Shown here one piece after another: positions 42,232 through 51,400 of a DNA stretch of 64,000 bases. The position numbers were made by a program, and so were the translations under genes. The DNA comes from DASUPK01 sp963801055 (GTDB lineage: Bacteria; Actinomycetota; Thermoleophilia; Solirubrobacterales; 70-9): positions 310,001-374,000 of the forward strand of contig CAWDDE010000003.1 in NCBI GenBank assembly GCA_963801055.1, in the 5' to 3' direction. How positions within the stretch are numbered: position 1 is the first letter of the stretch; every line of letters starts with the position of its first letter. Below the pieces are notes generated by a model that saw only the letters and a list, made by a program, of their open reading frames with translations, searched no databases and was not told the origin of the DNA.

Positions 42232-43869
42232 TCAGCCCAGGGCACTGACCCCGGGAGGAGTGTCGGAGCGCTCGGGCTCGCGCTCGGCCGCGACCCGCTT
42301 CCGGTGGGTGCGTATCTCGCTCATGATCCGCTCCAGCCGCGGCTCGGTGGAGGCGTCGACGTGGGTCATCGCCGCCCCGATCGCCGGGTGCACCGACGCG
42401 ATCCGCTCGTGCATCGCCTGCGCGACCGCACGGTAGGTGGGATGACCCTCGCGCCCGGAGCGCAGCTCGATCAGGTGCATCGCCTCGCGCGCGTTCAGAT
42501 CCAGCAGGTAGCGGATCCGGTAACCGAGGCAGAGCGCGTAGGGCGCCGCATCGCGCAGGCCGGCGGCGGCGAGCCGCTCGTGCTCGGCGCGAGAGAGCTC
42601 CAGGGCGCGCTCGTATTCCGACCCGGCTCCGGCCTCCCTGACCTCGTCGGGGATACCGGCGCCCAGGTCCGGGCTGAGGCGCTGCCACTGGCAGGTCAGC
42701 ATTCGGTGGCGCTGCAGGTCGCGGAAGCCTCCGTAGTCGGAGACGATCTCGAAGCGGTAGCGCACGGCCTCCCAGCCGCGACCGGGGCGGTGGCGGCGGT
42801 TTGGCCGGTTCCCGGCGAGGCCGGCAATGATCTCGGCCTGCTCGTCCGGAGGCAGGGCGCGTACCCGGTCGAGGATCGTCCGCTCGGAGCTGCCCGCCGA
42901 CTCGAACAGCGACGCGGCGATCAGCTCGTCCTCGGAGCCGTCGACGTCGATCAGCTCGACTGACGGCGCGTCGGAGACCTCGGCACGATCGAGGCCCAGG
43001 CGGGCGACCCAGCGTTCTGCAGACTCCCGCCGTTGCTCGAGATATGAAATCCATTCCCCGCCGCGGTTCGGTCGCTCCACCCTGGCTACGAAGCTCGGCA
43101 TCACCTTCTTGAGTTCCTCGAGGATCATCGTTGCGAAGTGGCGGGCCTCGGGCAGCGGCGAGGCCAGCATGCGCAGCAGGAGCTGCTCGTAGGCCTGGCC
43201 CGAGGCGAAGATGCCGACGTGGCTCAGGGTCGCGGCGGGCAGCAGCCCGCGCAGCAGGTCGAGCCCCTTGGCCTTGATCGAGCGCTGCCAGGCCGCCTCG
43301 GGCTCTTCCCCCCGAGGCCACCGCTCGGCGGCCCACTCACGCACCTGGGCGAGCGAGCGGGAGTAGATCGCGAACAGCTCCTCCATCGCCTGCGCGTACT
43401 CGGGCCCGAGCTCGTCGTCGCGGTAGAAGCGGTGGCCCCCTCCGGCCGACTCGGGCAGCGGCTGGTCGTAGGGGATGTAGCGGGTGGACTGCTCGAGGTA
43501 GGCGGCGAGCCTGCCGCGCTGAAGCACCTTCGTGAGGACGTTGGACACCCACTCGCAGGCGACGTGCGCGCCGCCCACCTGGGCGATCGAGTCGTCGCCG
43601 TAGCCCATGAACACCCGCTCGTAGAGCCCCGCGGCGCGCTCACCCTCCTCGCCTTCGAAGGGTCGCCCGCCCTCAGGGACGTCGGCTGCGAACTCGTCCA
43701 GGTAGAGGCGGCGGAGAGGCCCGGCGTAGCGGGAGTAGCGGGCGAACAGCGCTCCCTTGATCGTCTCGGGCAGGTTGACCAGCGCGAAGACTGGGCGGTC
43801 GAGGTTGGTGAAGTGGGGGAGCAGCAGCCTCCGCTCCTCTTCTGTGAATTCCTCGACGGGGTAGCGCAC
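42232..43869 (-). CDS. Double-domain ThyX-like thymidylate synthase
   Basis: At 545 residues it is about twice the length of ThyX. Two ThyX-like halves are visible: the first has QRGRLAAYLEQSTRYI (about 117-132) in place of the ThyX motif, the second QRHRMLTCQWQRLS (386-399), closer to the RHRx7S signature. LIELRSGREGHPTYRAVAQA near the end is the C-terminal ThyX helix. Flavin-dependent methylation of dUMP is the family role. Residue substitutions in both motifs mean that the activity should be treated as predicted. Confidence 0.75.
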   Translation of the reverse strand: MRYPVEEFTEEERRLLLPHFTNLDRPVFALVNLPETIKGALFARYSRYAGPLRRLYLDEFAADVPEGGRPFEGEEGERAAGLYERVFMGYGDDSIAQVGGAHVACEWVSNVLTKVLQRGRLAAYLEQSTRYIPYDQPLPESAGGGHRFYRDDELGPEYAQAMEELFAIYSRSLAQVREWAAERWPRGEEPEAAWQRSIKAKGLDLLRGLLPAATLSHVGIFASGQAYEQLLLRMLASPLPEARHFATMILEELKKVMPSFVARVERPNRGGEWISYLEQRRESAERWVARLGLDRAEVSDAPSVELIDVDGSEDELIAASLFESAGSSERTILDRVRALPPDEQAEIIAGLAGNRPNRRHRPGRGWEAVRYRFEIVSDYGGFRDLQRHRMLTCQWQRLSPDLGAGIPDEVREAGAGSEYERALELSRAEHERLAAAGLRDAAPYALCLGYRIRYLLDLNAREAMHLIELRSGREGHPTYRAVAQAMHERIASVHPAIGAAMTHVDASTEPRLERIMSEIRTHRKRVAAEREPERSDTPPGVSALG

Positions 43870-43924
43870 GGGTTGAGGATCGTAGACGCCGGGGCCGATG
43901 CTCCGGGTGGCGGATTTGACCGCT

Positions 43925-44893
43925 CTATCCCCAGATCGACTGTGCGATCAGAGCCGCCACGACCGCGATCGCGGTGGTCCAGGCCACGGCCTGCGCCGCC
44001 AGCTTGGAGTCGAGCCCGTAGACGTGGGCGACCAGCAGCGTGTTGATTCCACAGGGCATCGCCGCCAGCAGCAAATAGGGCCCGGGAAGGTCGATGAAGG
44101 GGAGCGAGAGGAGAAGTAGCAGTCCCGGTGCGATCACGAGGCGCAGCAGGATCGCCGCGCCGACCGGCGGATCGAACGGCGAACCGAGCCAGCATGAAAC
44201 GGGTCGCTCCTCGGCTCCGCCTGCGGAGCGCCCTCGCATATCCTCAACCTCCTCGGCGAGCACCGCCCCGACCGCAAAGAAACCAATCGGAAGCAGCGCG
44301 ATCACGAAGCCGCGCGAGATGTCGACGAGGACGTCGGGCGCGAGCGAGTCCGGGACGAGCAGGCCGGCGATCGCGGCGTAGAGCAGAGGGTTGCGCGTGA
44401 AGAAGGCGACCACGCGGTCGCGGAACCCCTCTCCCGCCTTGGTGCCGAAGGCCGCACCGGTCCCGAAACCGAGCAGGAGGAGCGACGGCGCCGGGACGAC
44501 TATGTCGTAGACGACGGCTTCGCCGAGCGCGTGGAACCCGAGCAGCGACGCGACCAGCGGGTAGCCGAGATAGCCGGAGTTGGGGATCAGCGTCCCGGTG
44601 ATCAGCGAGCCGGTGGCGGGACGTGAGAGGCGCAGCAAACTGCTGCCGGCGAGCCAGGCGATGCCCGCCGCGGAGAGGATCGCGACCCAGCCGATCACGA
44701 GCCCCCCTGCCTCGTCGGCGTTGATGTGGGTGCGGGCCAGGTTGAAGAAGACGACGAACGGGATCAGCGTGTAGAGCGAGATCACCAACGCCCGGCGCGC
44801 CCAGCCGACCGCGACGGACGGCCAGCGGCGCTCGGCGGCGACCCCGGCGCTGCTGGAGATCGCGATCGCGGCGATGGTGAGGAGGACGCCCAA
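43925..44893 (-). CDS. AEC-family (auxin efflux carrier-like) transporter with inserted repeat
   Basis: A 322-residue protein with about ten membrane helices in two sets, as in AEC/PIN-like carriers; LIPNSGYLGYPLVASLLGFH and LAAMPCGINTLLVAHVYGLD are the crossover motifs (NSGYLGxP and the second-half PxGxN). After helix 7 (GFFAVGAVLAEEVED) comes MRGRSAGGAEERPVS, the peptide of the 45-bp repeat, before the fold resumes at PPVGAAILLRLV. The insert is in a cytosolic or external loop, so function may survive. TTG start at 44893, 26 bases after nuoN. Confidence 0.8.
   Translation of the reverse strand: MGVLLTIAAIAISSSAGVAAERRWPSVAVGWARRALVISLYTLIPFVVFFNLARTHINADEAGGLVIGWVAILSAAGIAWLAGSSLLRLSRPATGSLITGTLIPNSGYLGYPLVASLLGFHALGEAVVYDIVVPAPSLLLLGFGTGAAFGTKAGEGFRDRVVAFFTRNPLLYAAIAGLLVPDSLAPDVLVDISRGFVIALLPIGFFAVGAVLAEEVEDMRGRSAGGAEERPVSCWLGSPFDPPVGAAILLRLVIAPGLLLLLSLPFIDLPGPYLLLAAMPCGINTLLVAHVYGLDSKLAAQAVAWTTAIAVVAALIAQSIWG
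44195..44239 (-). repeat. 45-bp coding repeat, copy A (inside AEC gene)
   Basis: Exactly 45 bases, 15 codons, read on the minus strand as MRGRSAGGAEERPVS in frame with the transporter. It differs from copy B (62145-62189) at two positions and from copy C at one over 40 bases. CTCCGC-CT-GCGGAG makes an internal 6-bp hairpin. Confidence 0.85.
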
Positions 44894-44919
44894 GAAGGCG
44901 CCATCCTCGCGGAAGCGAC

Positions 44920-46446
44920 CTAGATCGTGGTCGCGAGCGATCCCGCCGCGTGGGAGGCCCAGTCGATCAGCGGCGAGGGGGCGACGCCGAAGGCGATCGT
45001 GGCGGCGCCGCAGAGCAGGGCGGAGCCCACGATCAGTCCACAGCGGCTGGCGCCCCTCGGCACCGCATTTGCCTCGGGAGAGCCACCCGCGATCGCGGGT
45101 AGCGGCCCCGCGTCCGCCGCGGGCGGCTCCGCGCTGGGCTCGGGCCGCATCCAGACAGCGCCAACCACCCGCAGGTAGTAGGCGAGCGACACCATCGTTC
45201 CGATCACGATCGCGACGCCGAGCCACGTGTAATCGCCGTCTACGGTCGCCTCGATCAGGAAGAGCTTGCCCATGAAACCCGAGGTCCCGGGCAGCCCGGC
45301 CAGGGCGAGCATCCCGATCGTGAGCGGCCAGGCGAGCAAGGGCCGGGAGCGGCCGATGCCGGCGATGGCGTCGATGCCGTCGCCGTGATCGGTTTCCCGC
45401 TCGCGGGCGACCACCACCGCGAAAACCGCCAGGTTCATCAGCGTGTAGGCGGCCAGGTAGAAGACGAGCGCCTCGAGCCCGGTCTCCGTGGCGACGACGA
45501 CCCCGGCCAGCATGTATCCGGCCTGGGCGATCCCGGAGTAGCCCATCAGCCGCTTCAGCGAGTCCTGGCCGAGCGCGCCGATGTTGCCGATCGCGATCGA
45601 GGCGACCGCCAGCGCGGCGAGCGCGGGCTTCCAGTCGTGCGCGATCGGCCCGAGCGCCACCTCGAAGAGCCGTGCCAGCGCGATGAAGGCGGCGGCCTTG
45701 GTCGCCACGGCCATGAAGGCGGTGATCGGCGTGGGGGCTCCCTGGTAGACGTCGGGCGTCCACTGGTGGAAGGGGGCCACCGACGTCTTGAAGGCGAGGC
45801 CGGTCGCAACCATCGCGGTGCCGATCAGGACGAGGGTGTCGTTGCCGTTGTCTCCAGCGAGCCCCTTGGCGATCCCGGCGAAGTCGGTCGACCCCGAGCC
45901 GCCGTAGAGCAGCGCGAAGCCGTAGAGCACGGTCGCCGACCCGATCGAGCCGATGACCAGGTACTTGAGGCCGGACTCGAGCGAGCGCTCCGTGCGCCGG
46001 GCCGAGGCGCAGAGGACGTAGAGGGGGATGGAGAGCAGCTCGAGCGCGACGAAGAAGGCGATCAGGTTCTGCGCCTGCGCGATCAGGGTCATGCCCAGCA
46101 CCGAGCCGAGCAGCAGGTTGTAGAACGCGCCATGCCCGGCCTCCTCCGCTGCGGGCTCGCGGATCGAGAGCAGCACGGCGATCGCAGCGGCGAGGCAGGC
46201 GATCAGCGTCGCCGCGAGGCCGAAGGCGTCGAGCCGCAGCGCCCCGGCGACCAGGTTCTCGTTCGAGCCCCACTGCCAGATCGCCAGGCCGGCCGTGGCC
46301 GCCAGGACCGCGATCGTCAGGTAGGCGATCGTGAAGCGACCCAGCCGCGGGATCAGCCCGAGCAGCAGCACGATGCAGAGCCCGGCCGTGAGGGCGATGA
46401 CGGGCGAGAGCCCGGCGTAGTCGACGTGGGGAGCGTTGAAGGTCAT
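44920..46446 (-). CDS. nuoN: NADH-quinone oxidoreductase subunit N
   Basis: Antiporter-like membrane subunit of complex I, 508 residues with about 14 helices. SGLKYLVIGSIGSATVLYGF and FKTSVAPFHQWTPDVYQGAP carry the Lys and Pro/His of the proton channel; LMGYSGIAQAGYMLAGV is the conserved discontinuous-helix region. It overlaps nuoM by 4 bases (46443-46446). Last nuo gene of the operon; an AEC transporter follows. Confidence 0.95.
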   Translation of the reverse strand: MTFNAPHVDYAGLSPVIALTAGLCIVLLLGLIPRLGRFTIAYLTIAVLAATAGLAIWQWGSNENLVAGALRLDAFGLAATLIACLAAAIAVLLSIREPAAEEAGHGAFYNLLLGSVLGMTLIAQAQNLIAFFVALELLSIPLYVLCASARRTERSLESGLKYLVIGSIGSATVLYGFALLYGGSGSTDFAGIAKGLAGDNGNDTLVLIGTAMVATGLAFKTSVAPFHQWTPDVYQGAPTPITAFMAVATKAAAFIALARLFEVALGPIAHDWKPALAALAVASIAIGNIGALGQDSLKRLMGYSGIAQAGYMLAGVVVATETGLEALVFYLAAYTLMNLAVFAVVVARERETDHGDGIDAIAGIGRSRPLLAWPLTIGMLALAGLPGTSGFMGKLFLIEATVDGDYTWLGVAIVIGTMVSLAYYLRVVGAVWMRPEPSAEPPAADAGPLPAIAGGSPEANAVPRGASRCGLIVGSALLCGAATIAFGVAPSPLIDWASHAAGSLATTI

Positions 46447-47951
46447 CGCTCCGCCACCTGGGTCGGCGCCGACGAGGTCGAGCTGAGCTGGCCACTCACC
46501 GAGTTATCGGCCCGATGCAGGATCAGCCCCGGCCAGAGCGCGAGAGCCACGATGCAGGCGACCAGACCGGCGATCACGGTCCCGTCGAGCAGGCCGATCT
46601 CACGCGACTCGATCCCGTCGGGCTTGCGGTTGTGCATCGCGTGCTGGTAGAGGCGAAGGGCGTAGTACGCGGCCAGCGCGATGCCGATCGCGGCGACGAA
46701 GGCGTAGACGATCTTCGCCTGGAAGATGCCGTTGAGGATGTAGAACTCGCCGATGAAGTTGGCGGATCCGGGCATCGCAAGCAGGGCCAGAGTGGCGATC
46801 AGGAACAGGGCCGCGAGCACCGGCGCCCGCATCGCGAGGCCGCCCATCCGCGTGATGTCGTCCGTGCCCGTGCGCGCCACGAGCACCACGACGATCAGCA
46901 TCAGCGGCGCGACGACGAGCCCGTGGTTGACCATCTGGAGGACGGCGCCATCGGCGCCGTCGGGTCGCAGGCTGAAGAGGCCCAGCGTGATGAAGCCGAG
47001 CTGCGCCATCGAGGAGTAGCCGAGGATCAGCCTCGCGCTCGTCTGGGTGAACGCCATCACCGAGCCGTAGAGGATCGAGGTGACCGCGACCAGCAGGATC
47101 ACCTCCTGGAAATGGCTGGTCGCGGCCGGGAAGATCGGCAGCACGATTCGCAGGAACCCGTAGGCCCCCACCTTCGAGAGCACTCCGGAGAAGATCGCCA
47201 GGGCAGGCAACGGCGCCACCCGGTAGGCATCAGGCATCCAGCCGTGCAGCGGGAAGGCTGGCATCTTCACCAGGAAGGCCGCTGCGAAGAACCAGAAAAT
47301 CCAGTACTGGCTGCCCGTGCCGAGCGGGTTCGCCGCCAAATGCTGGATCGAGAAGTCAGGGGTTCCGCCGTCGGCGCTCAGGATGCCTGTGGCGATCGCC
47401 CCGGCCAGCATGAGCAGCGAGCCGACCAGCGTGTAGATGAACATCTTGAGCGTGGCGGGCTGGGGCCTGATCGGGCCCTCGCCCTCCTCCGGCCGCCCCG
47501 GATGCTCCTGCCCCCAGCTCCCGAACAGGAAGTAGAACGGGATCAGCATCAGGTCGAAGAAGAGGACGAACAGGATCAGGTCCTGGGCGAGGAAGGCGCC
47601 TAGTACTGCCGTCTCCGCGAGCCCGAACATCAGGAAGTAGAGCCGGGGGCGATCGGGCGGGTTGATCGCCGACCAGAGCGTGGCCGCGAACCAGAGCACG
47701 GTCGTGAGCAGGACCAGGAAGAGGCTGATGCCGTCGACGCCGAGCTGGTAGCGCACCCCGAGCGCGGGGATCCAGCTGGCATCGACCGTGTGCTGGAGGC
47801 CGCCCGACGGGTCGAAGCCCGCGACGAACACCACCGCGATCACCAGCGAGATGAGCGGCCCCACGGCCGCCACCCATCCAGTGATCCGGCCGGGGAAGAG
47901 AGCCGCGACCAGCGCGAGCGTCAGCGGCGCCCAGATCAGGGTCTCGGTCAC
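46443..47951 (-). CDS. nuoM: NADH-quinone oxidoreductase subunit M
   Basis: Antiporter-like membrane subunit of complex I, 502 residues. LGVRYQLGVDGISLFLVLLT, FFDLMLIPFYFLFG, FFAAAFLVKMPAFPLHGWMPDAY and LGYSSMAQLGFITLGLF are the family blocks with the channel Glu, Lys and His. It overlaps nuoN by four bases and follows nuoL after 28 bases, the widest gap in the operon. Confidence 0.95.
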   Translation of the reverse strand: MTETLIWAPLTLALVAALFPGRITGWVAAVGPLISLVIAVVFVAGFDPSGGLQHTVDASWIPALGVRYQLGVDGISLFLVLLTTVLWFAATLWSAINPPDRPRLYFLMFGLAETAVLGAFLAQDLILFVLFFDLMLIPFYFLFGSWGQEHPGRPEEGEGPIRPQPATLKMFIYTLVGSLLMLAGAIATGILSADGGTPDFSIQHLAANPLGTGSQYWIFWFFAAAFLVKMPAFPLHGWMPDAYRVAPLPALAIFSGVLSKVGAYGFLRIVLPIFPAATSHFQEVILLVAVTSILYGSVMAFTQTSARLILGYSSMAQLGFITLGLFSLRPDGADGAVLQMVNHGLVVAPLMLIVVVLVARTGTDDITRMGGLAMRAPVLAALFLIATLALLAMPGSANFIGEFYILNGIFQAKIVYAFVAAIGIALAAYYALRLYQHAMHNRKPDGIESREIGLLDGTVIAGLVACIVALALWPGLILHRADNSVSGQLSSTSSAPTQVAER

Positions 47952-47979
47952 GACGCGATCTCCCTAACCAGACCCGCCA

Positions 47980-49986
47980 TCACGAGCTCTGCAGGAGGAA
48001 GTAGAGGCCGAGCCCGGCGAAGCCGGTGACCAGGAGCAGGGCGTAAGAGCGCAGGTAGCCCGACTGGGCGCCGCGAACGCCGGCGCTGGCGCCCCGGACC
48101 AGGTCGGTTGCGCCGACGACCAGGCCCTGGATGACGTAGCGCTCGAAGGTCGAGTTCGCCCAGCGGCCAACGGCAAGCGACGGGCGCACGACCAGGATGT
48201 CGATCGCCTCGTCGAAGTACCACTTGCGCTCGAGGAAGTCGTGCTCCCACGAGAAACGCTTCTGAAGGGCCGCCGTCCAGCCGCGGTTGCGCAGGTACGC
48301 GTAGTAGGCGATCGCGATGCCGAGCACCGAGATCAGCCCGCCGATCAGCAGGCCCCGATAGGCCGCGGTGGTGCTCGGCCCCTGCTCATAGAGCCTCGAG
48401 TCGAGGAAGGACCCGTGCAGGAACCGGTGGACGACGTCGTCGACGCCGGGGATCTGCACGAATCCGGCGAAAAGCGCCCCGAAGGCCAGGACGCTCATCG
48501 CGATCTTCATCGGCCACTCTCGCTCGGCGATCTGGTGGCTCGGCCCGGGGAAGCCGATGTCGGTGTCCTCCTTCTCGCCCGACGCCGGGTTCTCGGGCTC
48601 GGCGTGGTGGATATGCCCCTGCTCGAGCTCGCGGGCCTCCTCGACGGGTTCGCCGAAGACCACGCGGAAGCCGATCCGGAACGCGTAGAAGGCCGTCAGC
48701 AGCGCCCCGATGTAGCCGCCGATGGTGAAGATCACGTAGAAGCCGCCCCGGTAAGCGGCGAAGTCGAGGATCTCGTCCTTCGAGAACCATCCCGAGGTGA
48801 GCGGGAAGGCAGCGAGCGCCAGGGCGCCGATCAGCAGCATGGCGGAGGTGAACGGCATCGCCCTGCGGAAGCCGCCCATCCTGTCGATGTTCTGGCGGTT
48901 CGCCATCGCGCCGATCACCGATCCGGCTGCCATGAAGAGAAGCGCCTTGAAGAAGGCGTGGGTCATCAGGTGGAAGAGGCCCTCCGAGTAGGCCCCGATC
49001 CCGACCCCGACGAACATGTAGCCGATCTGACTCATGGTCGAGTAGGCGATGATTCGCTTCAGGTCGGTGACGACCAGCGCGATCGTCGCCGCGATCAGGA
49101 GAGTGGCGAGCCCGATGAAGGCTGCGATGTCGGCGGCGGTCAGCCCGATCTCGAAGAGCGGGTGGAAGCGGGCGATCAGGTAGACGCCGGCGGTCACCAT
49201 CGTCGCGGCATGGATCAGGGCAGAGACCGGAGTCGGACCTTCCATCGCGTCCGGGAGCCAGGTGTGCAGGGGGACCTGCGCGGATTTGGCGATGGCCCCG
49301 ACAAGCAGCAGCAGGCAGATCGCGATCACGACGCCCTGGTTGGTGTGGAACGTGTCAGGTGCCTTGCTGAAGATCGAGAGCAGGTCGAAGGTGCCCAGCT
49401 CCCGGAAGATGAACAAGGCAGCGAGCACCATGCCGACGTCGCCGATCACGTTGATGACGAAGGCCTTCATGCCGGCTCTGGTCGCAGTGGTGCGCCGGAA
49501 CCAGAAGCTGATCAGCGCGTAGGAGGCGAAGCCGACGAAGGCCCAGCCGACGATCAGCAGAACCAGGTTGCCGGCCAGAACCAGCAGCAGCATCGAGAAG
49601 ACGAAGAAGTTCAGGTACGCGAAGAACCGGTTGAAGCCGCGGTCCGAGGTCATGTAGCTGATCGAGTAGAGGTGGATCAGCGCCGAGACCCCGCTGACGA
49701 TCAGGCACATGTAGACCGAGAGCGGGTCGACCAGAACGTTGAGCTGGATGTTGAGGCCCGCCGCGCTCGCGTAGTCGTAGAGGGAGGAGGTGTGCTGGCG
49801 GGCGTCGACCGGGTCGCCCAGGATCTGAACCAGCGCACCGATCGAGGCCAAGAACGAGAGGGCGATCATCGCCGTGCCGATCCATCCCGCGCTCCGGCTC
49901 GGGAGGAATCGCCAGCCGAGGCTGATGATCAGCGTCCCCGCGAGCGGGAAGGCGAGCACCAACCAGCCGTACGCGGTTGCCGGCAA
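47980..49986 (-). CDS. nuoL: NADH-quinone oxidoreductase subunit L
   Basis: Largest antiporter-like subunit, 668 residues with about 16 helices including the long lateral helix at the C-terminus. LNVLVDPLSVYMCLIVSGVS, FVINVIGDVGMVLAALFIF, KSAQVPLHTWLPDAMEGPTP, HAATMVTAGVYLIAR and IIAYSTMSQIGYMFVGVGIG are diagnostic. A loop after helix 13 is rich in Glu and His (EEARELEQGHIHHAEPENPA). TTG start, 3 bases after nuoK. Confidence 0.96.
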   Translation of the reverse strand: MPATAYGWLVLAFPLAGTLIISLGWRFLPSRSAGWIGTAMIALSFLASIGALVQILGDPVDARQHTSSLYDYASAAGLNIQLNVLVDPLSVYMCLIVSGVSALIHLYSISYMTSDRGFNRFFAYLNFFVFSMLLLVLAGNLVLLIVGWAFVGFASYALISFWFRRTTATRAGMKAFVINVIGDVGMVLAALFIFRELGTFDLLSIFSKAPDTFHTNQGVVIAICLLLLVGAIAKSAQVPLHTWLPDAMEGPTPVSALIHAATMVTAGVYLIARFHPLFEIGLTAADIAAFIGLATLLIAATIALVVTDLKRIIAYSTMSQIGYMFVGVGIGAYSEGLFHLMTHAFFKALLFMAAGSVIGAMANRQNIDRMGGFRRAMPFTSAMLLIGALALAAFPLTSGWFSKDEILDFAAYRGGFYVIFTIGGYIGALLTAFYAFRIGFRVVFGEPVEEARELEQGHIHHAEPENPASGEKEDTDIGFPGPSHQIAEREWPMKIAMSVLAFGALFAGFVQIPGVDDVVHRFLHGSFLDSRLYEQGPSTTAAYRGLLIGGLISVLGIAIAYYAYLRNRGWTAALQKRFSWEHDFLERKWYFDEAIDILVVRPSLAVGRWANSTFERYVIQGLVVGATDLVRGASAGVRGAQSGYLRSYALLLVTGFAGLGLYFLLQSS

Positions 49987-49989
49987 GCC

Positions 49990-50289
49990 CTAACCCCTGA
50001 GGGTGCGCAGGTCGTCGACGTTGAGCGGGATGCGGCGCCGGTAGGCCGCGACGATGATGCCCAGCCCGACCACCACCTCGCAGGCGGCGATCACCATCAC
50101 GATCAGTGCGAAGACCTGTCCGTCCTGGTTGCCGAGGGACCGGGAGAAGGCGAGCAGCGCCAGGTTGCCGGCGTTCAGCATCAGCTCGAGGCAGAGCAGA
50201 ATCACCAGGGGGCTGCGCCGCAGCAGGACGCCGGAGACGCCGACCGCGAAGAGGAGCGCGGAGAGAACGAGATACCAGGTGATGTCCAT
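49990..50289 (-). CDS. nuoK: NADH-quinone oxidoreductase subunit K
   Basis: A 99-residue subunit with three helices. GVLLRRSPLVILLCLELMLN places the essential channel Glu in helix 2, and ALIVMVIAACEVVVGLGIIV the second Glu in helix 3. Usual length for NuoK. Overlaps nuoJ by one base. Confidence 0.95.
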   Translation of the reverse strand: MDITWYLVLSALLFAVGVSGVLLRRSPLVILLCLELMLNAGNLALLAFSRSLGNQDGQVFALIVMVIAACEVVVGLGIIVAAYRRRIPLNVDDLRTLRG

Positions 50290-50825
50290 CAGGCCGTCTC
50301 CTGGGGGGCGTTGGCCTCACCGCTGCGGTGGCGGCCTGCCAGGACGACGGCGCCGACGGCGGCCACCAGCAGGAGAAGCGAGGCGGCCTCGAAGGCGATC
50401 AGGAAGCGCTCCAGGAGGAGCTTGCCGATCGCCGAGGGCGAGCCGAAGCCGAGCTCGACCGTCGGGCCACGCGTGTCGATCGCCTGCAGGCCGGAGCCGG
50501 TGATCGCGATCGCCAACTCGACGAAGAGCGCGATGCCGAGCAGCGGCGCGATGAAGCGCTGACCCGCGATCGGCTCCCAGAGGGGCTCGTCGACGTTGCC
50601 GACATACGCCGCGACGAAGACGTAGAGCACCATCACGGCACCGGCGTAGACGACGATCTGCGCGGCCGCCAGGAACTCCCCCTGTAGCAGCAGGAAGAGT
50701 CCGGCCAGCGAGATCAGATGGACGATCAGGGCGAGGACGCTGTAGAACGGATTGCGGAGAGCGATCACCGCGATCGCGCCGCCGAGGCAGCCGATCGCCC
50801 CGAGGAAGAAGCAGACCTGCGTCAC
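50289..50825 (-). CDS. nuoJ: NADH-quinone oxidoreductase subunit J
   Basis: A 178-residue subunit with five helices. NPFYSVLALIVHLISLAGLF and LAAAQIVVYAGAVMVLYVFV are the conserved segments; the latter includes the pi-bulge Tyr-Ala-Gly-Ala-Val motif of helix 3 used in coupling. Overlaps nuoI by four bases. Confidence 0.95.
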   Translation of the reverse strand: MTQVCFFLGAIGCLGGAIAVIALRNPFYSVLALIVHLISLAGLFLLLQGEFLAAAQIVVYAGAVMVLYVFVAAYVGNVDEPLWEPIAGQRFIAPLLGIALFVELAIAITGSGLQAIDTRGPTVELGFGSPSAIGKLLLERFLIAFEAASLLLLVAAVGAVVLAGRHRSGEANAPQETA

Positions 50826-51400
50826 TCACCCTCCCGGCGCAGCGGAGTGCGGTCGATCGGCTCCGCGAGCAGCATCTCCTTGGTGAAGATCAGGTCCGCG
50901 CGGTTGTAGTCGGACATCTCGTAGTCGTGGCCCATCGTGATCGCGTCGAAGGGGCAGGCCACCTCGCAGTAGCCGCAGAAGATGCAGCGGGAGAGGTTGA
51001 TCTCGTAGACCTCGGCGTAGCGCTCGCCGGCGGAGATCCGGTGGTCCGGGTCGTTCTCGGCCGCGACCACCCTGATGCAGTCCGCCGGACAGGCGGCGGC
51101 GCAGAGCGAGCAGCCGACGCACTTCTCGAGCCCGGTGTCCTCGAAGCGATGCAGCTTGTGGCGGCCGCGGAAGCGCGGGTAGACCGGCGTCTTCTCCTCC
51201 GGGTACTGGATCGTGACGGGCCCCTCGAGGACCCGCCCGAAGGTGGTGCGCAGCCCGCGCAGCGTCTCGCCGAAGGCCCGGTAGGCGCCGCCGACGCCCC
51301 CCGGCTTCGGGCCGCGCTGGACGGAGATCACGTCCTCGTGGTTCTCCAGGTAGGGGAAGTCGGTCCAGTCGGTCTTCTCGGTGTTGAGCCTCGCCTCCAT
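50822..51400 (-). CDS. nuoI: NADH-quinone oxidoreductase subunit I
   Basis: A 192-residue ferredoxin-like subunit that carries clusters N6a and N6b. The two 4Fe-4S motifs are CVGCSLCAAACPADC and CIFCGYCEVACPFDA. The N-terminal part (GLRTTFGRVLEGPVTIQYPE) is the usual amphipathic docking region. Overlaps nuoH by one base (51400). Confidence 0.96.
   Translation of the reverse strand: MEARLNTEKTDWTDFPYLENHEDVISVQRGPKPGGVGGAYRAFGETLRGLRTTFGRVLEGPVTIQYPEEKTPVYPRFRGRHKLHRFEDTGLEKCVGCSLCAAACPADCIRVVAAENDPDHRISAGERYAEVYEINLSRCIFCGYCEVACPFDAITMGHDYEMSDYNRADLIFTKEMLLAEPIDRTPLRREGE

Noticed and set aside
45385..46650. Open frame of 421 codons on the plus strand opposite nuoN and the end of nuoM
   Set aside because: It mirrors two well-identified subunit genes; such long antisense frames arise from third-position GC bias. 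The product is low-complexity (Arg, Gly, Glu, Asp) with no domain.
48241..50562. Open frame of 773 codons on the plus strand opposite nuoL, nuoK and nuoJ
   Set aside because: Same reason: complete overlap with conserved genes, composition dominated by Glu, Gly, Arg, Asp, His and Gln, no start signal.
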